Assembly: GCA_947179245.1 (NCBI GenBank)
Contig: CAMXBD010000023.1
Span: forward strand, 1 to 33,546
Reading direction: 5' to 3'
DNA from: an uncultured Lachnospiraceae bacterium
Lineage (GTDB): Bacteria; Bacillota; Clostridia; Lachnospirales; Lachnospiraceae
Length of the DNA: 33,546 nucleotides
The translations under genes were made by a program, and so were the position numbers. This document shows, one piece after another, positions 9,537 through 18,314 of this stretch. The notes under the pieces were generated by a model, which did not search any database, was not told the DNA's origin, and saw nothing but the letters and a program-made list of their open reading frames with translations. How positions within the stretch are numbered: the stretch's first letter is position 1; each line of letters opens with the position of its first letter.

Positions 9537-11423
9537 TTATCCGAGAAGGCTGAGTATCATCTCCGATTTCTGATTCGCTTGTGACAATACAGCGCTTCCC
9601 GCCTGAATCAAAATCTGAATGTTTGAGTAGCACACCATTTCCTCTGCGATATCGGTATCTCTGATTATAGATTCTGACGCCGCCGTATTCTCCACAATAT
9701 TATTCAGATTATCTATTGTATGTTCTAAACGATTCTGTACTGCACCATAGTCACTACGCACCGTGCTGACATATGCAATTGCTGCCTTAATTGCATCGAT
9801 TGCCTCATCCGCATCGTCGGTTGTCTTCACATTAGTGTCTGCCAATCCTAATGCCTCTGTACCTATCTGATAAAGCTTTAATTCGATATGCTGTCCTGCC
9901 TCAGCGCCCACCTGAAGACCAATACTCTTACTGCCGTCTGTAATACTTCCTCCTATCGGACGATTCACAGGGTTAGACGGATCGACAGGATTTACCGTAC
10001 CGCTTCCTCCACCGTTCACGCTGCCGTCAATGACACCACTTACCTTAAGCGAAGATGTTATCACAGAGCCTGCGCCGTCCAAGGAATTATACGTCAGTTT
10101 CCTCACAAATTCTACTGCACTTCCAGAAGAGATCCGGCTCTTAAGCTGTTGCTCCGTCAGTCCGGTATGTTTAGATATTGCTTCGCTAACTGTACTTCCG
10201 TTCATCAAATCGTTGAAAATTTTATCCATACCGGCGGCGATGTTGGCGCTTGTCACGTCGCCTCCGCCATTTGCAAGCCATCCTGCATATGCTGCCGCCA
10301 GATATCCGTGGCCATAAGGTCTGTTGTCCGGCGTATATTTCTTTAAGTAAGATATCATATTCGCATCCTGACTGGAATCATTTTCATCTGTCAGCTGCCT
10401 TGCATAACTGATCAAAGTGTTGTTCCAGTTCGTAGGAAATCCGCCTCCTGCGAGCTGCGCTGTTCCTTCCGTAAACCAAGTGGAATATTTGCTGCCTTTT
10501 CTGCCGCTCATGCCATCCGTCATCGTGTACTGCATGAAAGAATGCATCAGTTCATGCGCAATAGTAGACTGGAGCACTTCTGATCTGCTGCCGGTTCCCT
10601 GTGCATCCGCCAAAGTAAAATCTTTGGTGTCAATCCTAAGTTCCAGAGTTATCGGTCTTCCCCCACTCTTATTAAAGGTAAAATAAGCCTGTGCAAGCTG
10701 CTTATCCCGCCCATCTATACTTTGTACCTTTATCGCAATATTCAGTGTTTCATTGCCAATGTTATTTTTAATAGACGGAAAGGCATTCAAGATCTGATCT
10801 GCCGCCTTCGGTATAAATTCAGTCGCTATCAGACTCGCTAACGCGCCTCCTGAGGCAGTCGGATTTACTGCCGCACGCCCTGTCACTCCATCTGCACCTG
10901 ACAGATTACTAACAGCTGAATCGATAGAGAATGTCCCGTCTGCCGGATTATATGTCAAATCATAATAGTAAATTTCCGACGGCATTAATGACGGTATATG
11001 CCCATCATCAGGAAACAGCCTGATTTCATTAAAAACCGTATGTTCTGCTGTATTATCAATTTCTTTCTTGATCTGCTGTACTTCCATATCAATCAGCGCG
11101 CGGTCATCGTCCGTCAGGGTGCCTGTTGCCGCCTTCACCGCCAGCTCATTTGCGCGATGCAGCATATCATGCACCTCATTTAACGCTCCCTCTCCAATCT
11201 GTACCATGGAAATACCATCCTGCGCGTTGTTTGCCGCCTGCGTGAGTCCACGGATCTGCCTGCGCATACGCTCAGAAATAGCGAGACCGGCCGCATCATC
11301 AGCTGCTCTGTTAATGCGATAACCGGAAGATAACTTCTCTGTACTTTTAGCATTTTTCTTGGTATTAATACCAAGAAGCCGATTGGCATTCTCTGCCAGC
11401 ATATTTGTCTGTACTGAAAGCAT
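9537..11423 (-). CDS. Flagellin with internal zinc-metalloprotease domain (flagellinolysin-type)
   Basis: Canonical flagellin N-terminus (NRLLGINTKKNAKSTEKLSSGYRINRAADDAAGLAISERMRRQIRGL) and C-terminus (YGAVQNRLEHTIDNLNNIVENTAASESIIRDTDIAEEMV...VLSQANQ). The central insertion contains HELMH (10542-10556) and a downstream WFTEG Glu (10467-10469). Confidence 0.93.
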   Translation of the reverse strand: MLSVQTNMLAENANRLLGINTKKNAKSTEKLSSGYRINRAADDAAGLAISERMRRQIRGLTQAANNAQDGISMVQIGEGALNEVHDMLHRANELAVKAATGTLTDDDRALIDMEVQQIKKEIDNTAEHTVFNEIRLFPDDGHIPSLMPSEIYYYDLTYNPADGTFSIDSAVSNLSGADGVTGRAAVNPTASGGALASLIATEFIPKAADQILNAFPSIKNNIGNETLNIAIKVQSIDGRDKQLAQAYFTFNKSGGRPITLELRIDTKDFTLADAQGTGSRSEVLQSTIAHELMHSFMQYTMTDGMSGRKGSKYSTWFTEGTAQLAGGGFPTNWNNTLISYARQLTDENDSSQDANMISYLKKYTPDNRPYGHGYLAAAYAGWLANGGGDVTSANIAAGMDKIFNDLMNGSTVSEAISKHTGLTEQQLKSRISSGSAVEFVRKLTYNSLDGAGSVITSSLKVSGVIDGSVNGGGSGTVNPVDPSNPVNRPIGGSITDGSKSIGLQVGAEAGQHIELKLYQIGTEALGLADTNVKTTDDADEAIDAIKAAIAYVSTVRSDYGAVQNRLEHTIDNLNNIVENTAASESIIRDTDIAEEMVCYSNIQILIQAGSAVLSQANQKSEMILSLLG

Positions 11424-11427
11424 TTTG

Positions 11428-11436
11428 CCCCCCCCC
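11428..11436 (-). repeat. Homopolymeric G9 tract (coding strand) between SD and start codon of the flagellinolysin gene
   Basis: Nine consecutive C on + at 11428-11436. SD AAGGAGG at 11450-11456; ATG at 11421-11423. Confidence 0.9.
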
Positions 11437-11563
11437 GACGATATTTTTGCCTCCTTGCAATCATATCCCCTTAAATCGGTCTATACAGGCGTTGTTAAAT
11501 GTTCAGGGAAATTAATTGATTATATTTTGTAAGTATAACATATGTAATATAGCTGTGTCTAGT

Positions 11564-11591
11564 ATATCGACACTATGTTTCATCTGCCTTA
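11564..11591 (-). promoter_or_regulatory. Candidate sigma-D/FliA-type promoter for the flagellinolysin gene
   Basis: Minus strand reads TAAG-N15-TGTCGATAT, compared with the B. subtilis sigma-D pattern TAAA-N(14-16)-GCCGATAT. Confidence 0.45.
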
Positions 11592-11627
11592 GTGTGATTC
11601 TCGTATAAGTTTAACTTATGAAACCCG

Positions 11628-12197
11628 TTAAATATCCAACTGTAACTGCACTTCCGATTCTGCCTGCTGTTTAAACTCCTCAATCTGAACCGCATTAAGC
11701 TCCGGTAAGTCATCTAATGACTTCACTCCAAAACTTCTAAGAAACTGCTCCGTTGTACCGAAAAGCAGCGGACGCCCCGGAGCGTCGAGCCTCCCCACTT
11801 CCATGATCAGATCATACTCCAGCAATTTGTTTACCGCATGATCGCAGCTGACACCTCTGACTTTCTCAATCTCCAGTCGTGTCACCGGTTGTTTGTAGGC
11901 AATAATGGAGAGCGTTTCTAAAAGCGTATCCGTCAGTACAAATTTTTTCGGTGCCTTGGCTATCTTGATAAGATACTCATACAGTTCGCCTTTCGTACAC
12001 ATCTGTACTGCATCATTCAGAGTTGTAAGTCCGATGCCTCTGTCCTGCGCTGCATATTCCTGCGCCATTTCATCCAGTATCTCTTTTGTTGTTTTCTTAT
12101 CTTCCTCAATGACCGCGGCAAGACTGTCTACACTGACCGAGTCTCCCATTGTAAAAAGAATTGCTTCCAATACTGCTTTTGCTTTCGCTCTTTCCAT
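11628..12197 (-). CDS. scpB: Segregation and condensation protein B
   Basis: 189 aa with LEAILFTMGDSV..., TLSIIAYKQPVTRLEIEKVRGVSCDHAVNKLLEYDLIMEVGRLDAPGRPLLFGTT; adjacent to scpA. Confidence 0.95.
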   Translation of the reverse strand: MERAKAKAVLEAILFTMGDSVSVDSLAAVIEEDKKTTKEILDEMAQEYAAQDRGIGLTTLNDAVQMCTKGELYEYLIKIAKAPKKFVLTDTLLETLSIIAYKQPVTRLEIEKVRGVSCDHAVNKLLEYDLIMEVGRLDAPGRPLLFGTTEQFLRSFGVKSLDDLPELNAVQIEEFKQQAESEVQLQLDI

Positions 12198-12208
12198 AAC
12201 TCTATCCT

Positions 12209-12994
12209 CTATTCTGCAACAGATGTAAGCTGCATCGGCGTATTGTCACTCACATCTTTCGTCGTAATGATGATATCCGAAAAGGTATCCTCCTGCTCTA
12301 TTCCGATCCTTCCGGTCTTAATCATCTCAAGAATGACCAGAAAAGTGACAATAACCTCCATTTTGCTGTTTTGCTTCTCCAGCAATCTCCTGAAACTGAA
12401 AGTCTTATGGTTGCGCACATACGCCTCCACAAAGGTAGTCTTCAAGTCCATATCAATTTCATCTTTTTCAATATTACCGAAAGTACTTCTGACCGGATCG
12501 ATCTTGTCCTCTTGACGCCTCATGATCTGTTTAAAAATCTCATGCAGTTTCTGCAGCGTCATATCCCCGATCAATTCCTCATAATCTACCGGCTGCCTGT
12601 AATCCGCCACTTCCTTGGGGAGCGTCGGTTTTTTATACAGACTGCGTTCCGCATCCACCATACGGTCACGCAGTTCGTAGGACATGTATTTGCACATTTT
12701 ATATTCCAACAGCTTCTCGACCAGTTCTGCTCTGGGGTCTTCTTCCTCCCCTTCCTCATTTACCTCTTTCGGAAGGAGCATTCTACATTTGATGTCAATC
12801 AGCGTAGCCGCCATAACCAGAAATTCGCTCATGACGTTCATATCCTCTGTCTCCATCTGCTTGATATAATCCAGATACTGTTCCGTGATCTCTACGATCG
12901 GAATATCATAAATATCCACTTTATTTTTATCAATCAGGTGCAGGAGCAGATCCAAAGGTCCCTCAAACACCTCTAATTTAACAGGAATCGCCAT
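12209..12994 (-). CDS. scpA: Segregation and condensation protein A
   Basis: VKLEVFEGPLDLLLHLIDKNKVDIYDIPIVEITEQYLDYI motif. Start at MAIPVKL, preceded by AGAAAGGA. Confidence 0.95.
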   Translation of the reverse strand: MAIPVKLEVFEGPLDLLLHLIDKNKVDIYDIPIVEITEQYLDYIKQMETEDMNVMSEFLVMAATLIDIKCRMLLPKEVNEEGEEEDPRAELVEKLLEYKMCKYMSYELRDRMVDAERSLYKKPTLPKEVADYRQPVDYEELIGDMTLQKLHEIFKQIMRRQEDKIDPVRSTFGNIEKDEIDMDLKTTFVEAYVRNHKTFSFRRLLEKQNSKMEVIVTFLVILEMIKTGRIGIEQEDTFSDIIITTKDVSDNTPMQLTSVAE

Positions 12995-13010
12995 AATAAG
13001 CTTGTCCTTT

Positions 13011-13877
13011 CTATTTGCTTGTCCGCCCCGGCACAACATTGACCACCACAAGTTCGCCCGGATTAAAAACTCTGACCGGAATCGTGTGGGTGCCTAATCC
13101 TCTGCTCAAAATCATTGTCGATCTGCCCTGTGTAAACTTACCGCCGTCATACTTTGGGAAAAGTGTTATGTTCGGTGACAATACACCGCCAAGGACCGGT
13201 AGTCTCATAATACCTCCATGAACATGCCCGGACACTACAATGTCCGCTCCCCATGCGGCATACTCTTCAAAATACTGCGGTGTATGGGCAATCAGAATCT
13301 GACATGTATCTTCTCTCGGCTCTCCCAATATTTTCGACAGATACTCTCTCTCCATAGGATATTTTCTAAATTTCCTGTAATAGCATTTATCAATCTGAGC
13401 GCCGCAGACGGCTATATTATATTCCGGCAGATACACGTTTTCATTGACAAGCGGTCTGATTCCTGCCTCCGCCAATCCTGCTATATAGTTATCATATATC
13501 TCTCCGTACTGCTCAGGATACAATTTCAGCCAGTACTCGTGATTCCCCATGCCATAATATATCTTGTACCGCGAAGCCAGCTGCCTCATCAATGACAGGG
13601 CTTTCTGATAAGCCGAACTTCCAGAAGCCGTCAACATATCCCCTGCCGTCAGTATTGCGTCAGGAGATATGTCGTCGATTGCTTTCATTAACTTCTCATG
13701 ATCTCTGCCGTAAGACTTATTATGCAGATCAGACAGAAGCACAAGCCTGCAAGGCTTCATCACCTTATCCGATACAATTTCATATTCCGCCGTGACGAAC
13801 CTGTTACAGTCCCACGCCGATATAAGCAGGCACACTATAACTGCAATTCCTATACAGGCCAAAATAACTTCTATCAT
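13011..13877 (-). CDS. Metallophosphoesterase (YkuE-like, membrane-anchored)
   Basis: N-terminal TM, LLSDLHNKSYG, GNHEYW, SGHVHGG motifs of calcineurin-like phosphoesterases. Confidence 0.88.
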   Translation of the reverse strand: MIEVILACIGIAVIVCLLISAWDCNRFVTAEYEIVSDKVMKPCRLVLLSDLHNKSYGRDHEKLMKAIDDISPDAILTAGDMLTASGSSAYQKALSLMRQLASRYKIYYGMGNHEYWLKLYPEQYGEIYDNYIAGLAEAGIRPLVNENVYLPEYNIAVCGAQIDKCYYRKFRKYPMEREYLSKILGEPREDTCQILIAHTPQYFEEYAAWGADIVVSGHVHGGIMRLPVLGGVLSPNITLFPKYDGGKFTQGRSTMILSRGLGTHTIPVRVFNPGELVVVNVVPGRTSK

Positions 13878-13979
13878 ACATTCTTCTCCATGCGCCGTCA
13901 TGTCCAGACAACTTATAAAGTATATCATACAACATCGGATTCCCGCAATCTGTGAACATTCGTTCTTTCGCGGCTGGCA

Positions 13980-15173
13980 TTACCTTTTCATCAGATATAA
14001 TATCCAAACCTTTTTCCAATAATCTTTATACCCCGCTTTATCCACACCTTTCGCCGCAAGAATAGATACACTTCCTATTCTCTTACCGTCCAGTTTGTAG
14101 ACTGCCTCTCCTATGGCGTCACCCTCTGCGACCGGCGCCTTAACGCTGTCCGGCAGACTGATTTCTTTCTGAATCTCACTTAAATTACTGCCGTTTATAT
14201 CCAGATATTCAAATGGTCCCTCATAGGTCAGATATAAGATATCTTCAATACCACCCTCTACTTTTTGTTCGGGAAGAGCATCCTTATTATCATCGCGGTA
14301 CATCTGGCTCACACTGTACCCATAATTTAACAGGGATATTGCATCTGCAAAACGGGTCTTCGGGTCTGGCGCCGCCATCACCACTGCAATCAGTTCCATA
14401 CCGTCTCTGTCCGCCGTCGCTGACAGGCAATACAACGCTTTAGAAGTGGAGCCTGTCTTAAGTCCTGTAGTCCACTCATACTGTTTGAGTAGTTTGTTAG
14501 TACTGGACAAAGTGAATGTTGACGTGCTCGTAGGCGTCCTATGCTCGATATCCTCCATCCATATCTTTGTATAGTTAAATACTTCCGGATACTTTGTAAT
14601 CAGCTCTCTGGACATGATCGCCACATCTTTTGCCGAAGAATAGTGATTATCAGAATCAGATAATCCGCAGCAGTCCTCAAAATGCGTATTCTGCATCCCT
14701 AATGCTTCTGCTTTCTCATTCATCAGCTTAACAAATTCACTCTCACTGCCAGCTATGTATTCCGCCACCGCCACACTGGCATCATTTCCCGATGCAACAG
14801 CGATACATTTAATCATCGTCTCTAGTGTCTGTGTCTCACCCTCCTCCAGAAAAACCTGTGAACCACCCATGGATTTTGCATAAGCGCTGGTGGTGACCTG
14901 ATCATCCAGATGAATCCTTCCGCTCTTTAGATGTTCAAAAATAATCAGTAGTGTCATAATCTTTGTTATACTTGCCGGACTTCTTCTTACGTCCGCATCC
15001 TGCTCACAGATCACCTGTCCGGTGGATGCTTCCATCACAATATAGGATGGTGTGGCGACATCCGGCGCCGCCCATACATGCATTGGCAAACACATCAATC
15101 CGGTATTGAGCATGAAGCAGCTCAGTATAAGCCATACCACAATACGCTTTCCTATCCTTCGCAATACTGTCAC
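13980..15173 (-). CDS. dacF: Serine-type D-Ala-D-Ala carboxypeptidase (DacF-like)
   Basis: Signal peptide, SPASITKIMT (SxxK), SGND (SxN), KTGSTSKA (KTG). Confidence 0.9.
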   Translation of the reverse strand: MTVLRRIGKRIVVWLILSCFMLNTGLMCLPMHVWAAPDVATPSYIVMEASTGQVICEQDADVRRSPASITKIMTLLIIFEHLKSGRIHLDDQVTTSAYAKSMGGSQVFLEEGETQTLETMIKCIAVASGNDASVAVAEYIAGSESEFVKLMNEKAEALGMQNTHFEDCCGLSDSDNHYSSAKDVAIMSRELITKYPEVFNYTKIWMEDIEHRTPTSTSTFTLSSTNKLLKQYEWTTGLKTGSTSKALYCLSATADRDGMELIAVVMAAPDPKTRFADAISLLNYGYSVSQMYRDDNKDALPEQKVEGGIEDILYLTYEGPFEYLDINGSNLSEIQKEISLPDSVKAPVAEGDAIGEAVYKLDGKRIGSVSILAAKGVDKAGYKDYWKKVWILYLMKR

Positions 15174-15245
15174 TCCTACTCTTACATACTCTGTTATGTA
15201 CTATAGATATTGTAGTAGGACAACGGATATTCCGAAAACATAAGA

Positions 15246-15278
15246 AAAACAGACTCAAAATTGCTTCTGAGTCTGTTT
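15246..15278 (-). terminator. Rho-independent terminator downstream of rpsU
   Basis: Stem AAACAGACTCA / TGAGTCTGTTT followed by a T-run on the minus strand, directly after the rpsU stop. Confidence 0.85.
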
Positions 15279-15288
15279 CATTCTTTAC

Positions 15289-15465
15289 TTAGTTGTATTT
15301 ACGCTTTCTTGCTGCTTCGGACTTCTTCTTACGTCTTACGCTGGGCTTCTCGTAATGCTCTCTCTTACGAATCTCCTGCTGGATGCCGGCTTTCGCACAG
15401 CTTCTCTTAAAGCGACGTAATGCGCTATCCAAAGTTTCGTTTTCTTTTACGATTACGTTTGACAT
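15289..15465 (-). CDS. rpsU: 30S ribosomal protein S21
   Basis: My minus-strand translation: [58 protein letters not shown] (58 aa); upstream GGGAGG. Below the ORF-track length cutoff. Confidence 0.97.
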   Translation of the reverse strand: MSNVIVKENETLDSALRRFKRSCAKAGIQQEIRKREHYEKPSVRRKKKSEAARKRKYN

Positions 15466-15607
15466 TCCGCACCTGACCTCCCTTCAGTCCCTAACAAGCA
15501 TTTCGACTGATTGGGTTATTTTTCTTGACACACAACACAAATTATACCACATTTTGGTTATGAGTCAACTATTATTTCAAAAAAAGAATTTATAATCTAT
15601 ATATCGG

Positions 15608-18247
15608 CTACTTAATCTGCCCATCCAGCACGTTAATACACTCTTTCAGCGCCTCATCTATTCCCGCAGGATTCTTACCGCCTGCCTGTGCCATATTGGG
15701 ACGGCCGCCACCGCCACCGCCTACTAAAGCTGCAATTCCTTTGATAAGATTTCCTGCATGGGCGCCCTGTCCCATCGCACCGTCTGTCGCCATGGCAACC
15801 ATATTGACCTTGCCATCATTCTCGGAAATTAGGACTACCACACCCTCGCCGAGCTTCTCTTTCAACTGATCGCCAAGTTCACGCAGACCGTTCATATCCA
15901 CGCCTGCAACCTTAGAAGCTAACAGCTTCACGCCTTTGACCTCCTGCACCTGATCCATGACATCTCCCAGCGCATCTTTGGCTGCTTTACTCTTAAGAGA
16001 TTCGTTCTCACTCTGCAGTGCCTTCATCTCTGCCATAAGATGCTCACAACGTTCTACCAGATTAGATGGTGATGTTTTTAAAGCTTTAGAAGCAGCTTCT
16101 AACTGCTCTTCCAATTTCTGATAATACGCTGTCACATTGCTGCCAGTCACCGCTTCAATACGGCGCACACCGGCAGCCACGCCGGATTCAGACAAGATTT
16201 TGAAAGCTCCGATCATTCCGGTAGACTTTACATGCGTACCACCGCACAGTTCCTTTGAGAAGTCTCCCATCTGTACAACTCTGACTGTCTCTCCGTACTT
16301 TTCTCCGAAAAGCGCCATAGCTCCGGACTGCTTTGCTTCTTCTATGGTCATGACTTTCGTTTCCACAGACAAATTCTCTGCGATCTGTTCATTGACAATC
16401 TGCTCTACCCTGTTCAGTTCTTCCGCCGTCATTGCCGCAGAATGCGAGAAATCAAAACGGGTCCTCTCACCATCCTGATAGGAACCTGCCTGCTCCACAT
16501 GATTACCCAGCACCTCTCTCAGAGCTTTCTGTAACAGGTGGGTAGCGCTGTGGTTCTTACATGTATTGCCTCTTCTTGTAGTGTCTACCGATAATGTCAC
16601 GGTGTCGCCCACTTTGAACATACCTCTTGTTACTTTACCGACATGACCCACTTTACCGCCAAGCAATTTGATCGTATTCTCAACCTTAAACTCTCCGTCC
16701 GCAGTGGTAATAATACCGATGTCACCTTCCTGACCACCCATCGTAGCATAGAAAGGCGTCTTCTCAACGATCACTGTACCCACTTCACCGTCCGTCAGCG
16801 CCTCCACAAGTTCTGTCTCCGTGGTAAGCACCGTCACCTTGGAGTCATAAGACAGATTATCATATCCTACAAATTCCGTGGTAATGGAAGGATCGATCGA
16901 CTCATATACAGTCACATCCGCACCCATATAATTAGTTACCTTACGTGCCTTACGTGCTTTATCTTTCTGCTCCTGCATACACGCCCTGAAGCCTTCTTCG
17001 TCCACCGTAAAGCCTTTTTCCTCCAAGATCTCTTTCGTAAGGTCAAGAGGGAATCCGTAAGTATCATACAGCTTAAATGCATCAGCACCGCTCAGCATCT
17101 TGCCGCCTTCGGCTGCCACAGACTCTGCCATCTCATTTAAGATGCTGAGCCCTTGATCTATGGTCTTGTTAAATTTATTTTCTTCCTGAACCAGCACATT
17201 GAAAATAAACTCTTTCTTCTCTTCCAGTTCCGGATATCCGTCTTTAGAGCCTTCAATAACCGTACCTGCCAGATTAGAGAGAAACGCACCCTCGATTCCC
17301 AGCTTTCTACCCTGACGGGCTGCGCGGCGGATAATACGGCGAAGTACATATCCCCGTCCCTCGTTAGAAGGCATGATACCGTCGGAAATCATAAAAGTAG
17401 CTGAACGGATATGATCCGTGATGATGCGGATAGACACATCCGTATCATACTCTTTCTTATACTCTACACCGGCGATCTCACACACTCTGGTGCGCAGTGC
17501 CAGCACCGTATCTACATCGAAGATTGAATCCACATCCTGTACTGCGGATGCAAGTCTCTCAAGCCCCATACCTGTATCAATGTTTTTCTGCACAAGTTCT
17601 GTATAATTGCCCTTGCCGTCATTGTCAAACTGGGTAAACACATTGTTCCAGACTTCCATATAACGGTCACAGTCGCATCCCACTGTGCATCCGGGCTTAC
17701 CGCAGCCATATTTCTCTCCACGGTCATAATAAATTTCCGAACATGGACCGCAGGGACCTGAACCGTGCTCCCAGAAATTATCCTCCTTACCGAAACGGAA
17801 AATGCGCTCGGGTGCGATACCGATCTCTTTATTCCAGATCTCAAACGCTTCCTCATCATTCTCATAGATAGAAGGATAGAGTCTGTCCGCATCCAGCCCT
17901 ACCACTTCCGTGAGGAACTCCCAGCTCCATGCAATCGCTTCATGCTTAAAATAATCACCGAAAGAAAAGTTACCCAGCATCTCAAAGAATGTACCATGTC
18001 TCGCTGTCTTACCTACGTTCTCCAGATCTCCTGTACGGATACATTTCTGGCACGTCGTGACACGTTTTCTCGGCGGAATCTCCTGCCCCGTAAAATAGGG
18101 TTTCAGCGGCGCCATGCCGGAATTAATGAGCAGCAGGCTGTTGTCATTATGGGGCACCAACGAAAAACTTTTCATCTTCAAATGATCCTTGCTTTCAAAA
18201 AACTCAAGAAACATCTTACGCAATTCATTTACACCATATGGTTTCAT
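15608..18247 (-). CDS. alaS: Alanyl-tRNA synthetase
   Basis: 879 aa with SFSLVPHNDNSLLLINSGMAPLKPYFTG, CQKCIRTGDLENVGKTARHGTFFEMLGNFSFGDYFK, and the HSATHLL editing-domain motif. Confidence 0.98.
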   Translation of the reverse strand: MKPYGVNELRKMFLEFFESKDHLKMKSFSLVPHNDNSLLLINSGMAPLKPYFTGQEIPPRKRVTTCQKCIRTGDLENVGKTARHGTFFEMLGNFSFGDYFKHEAIAWSWEFLTEVVGLDADRLYPSIYENDEEAFEIWNKEIGIAPERIFRFGKEDNFWEHGSGPCGPCSEIYYDRGEKYGCGKPGCTVGCDCDRYMEVWNNVFTQFDNDGKGNYTELVQKNIDTGMGLERLASAVQDVDSIFDVDTVLALRTRVCEIAGVEYKKEYDTDVSIRIITDHIRSATFMISDGIMPSNEGRGYVLRRIIRRAARQGRKLGIEGAFLSNLAGTVIEGSKDGYPELEEKKEFIFNVLVQEENKFNKTIDQGLSILNEMAESVAAEGGKMLSGADAFKLYDTYGFPLDLTKEILEEKGFTVDEEGFRACMQEQKDKARKARKVTNYMGADVTVYESIDPSITTEFVGYDNLSYDSKVTVLTTETELVEALTDGEVGTVIVEKTPFYATMGGQEGDIGIITTADGEFKVENTIKLLGGKVGHVGKVTRGMFKVGDTVTLSVDTTRRGNTCKNHSATHLLQKALREVLGNHVEQAGSYQDGERTRFDFSHSAAMTAEELNRVEQIVNEQIAENLSVETKVMTIEEAKQSGAMALFGEKYGETVRVVQMGDFSKELCGGTHVKSTGMIGAFKILSESGVAAGVRRIEAVTGSNVTAYYQKLEEQLEAASKALKTSPSNLVERCEHLMAEMKALQSENESLKSKAAKDALGDVMDQVQEVKGVKLLASKVAGVDMNGLRELGDQLKEKLGEGVVVLISENDGKVNMVAMATDGAMGQGAHAGNLIKGIAALVGGGGGGRPNMAQAGGKNPAGIDEALKECINVLDGQIK

Positions 18248-18314
18248 CGTAGTTCTCTATCCTTTCTATCATCTCAGTCTCTATACTTATGTCCGGGCAG
18301 CAGTCTGCCTCAGA

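Noticed and set aside
11180-11464. 94-aa minus-strand ORF starting upstream of the flagellin and crossing the G9 tract
   Set aside because: Not reported as a gene: out of frame with flagellin and no motif. Only relevant as the alternative frame in the slippage hypothesis.
12371-12976. 201-aa plus-strand ORF
   Set aside because: Antisense to scpA; His/Phe/Ile-rich shadow translation without family motifs.
18248-18314. Possible T-box leader upstream of alaS (and likewise 19734-19788 upstream of glyS)
   Set aside because: The intergenic gaps (67 and about 55 nt) are too short for a T-box, and no T-box sequence (TGGNACCGCG) was seen.
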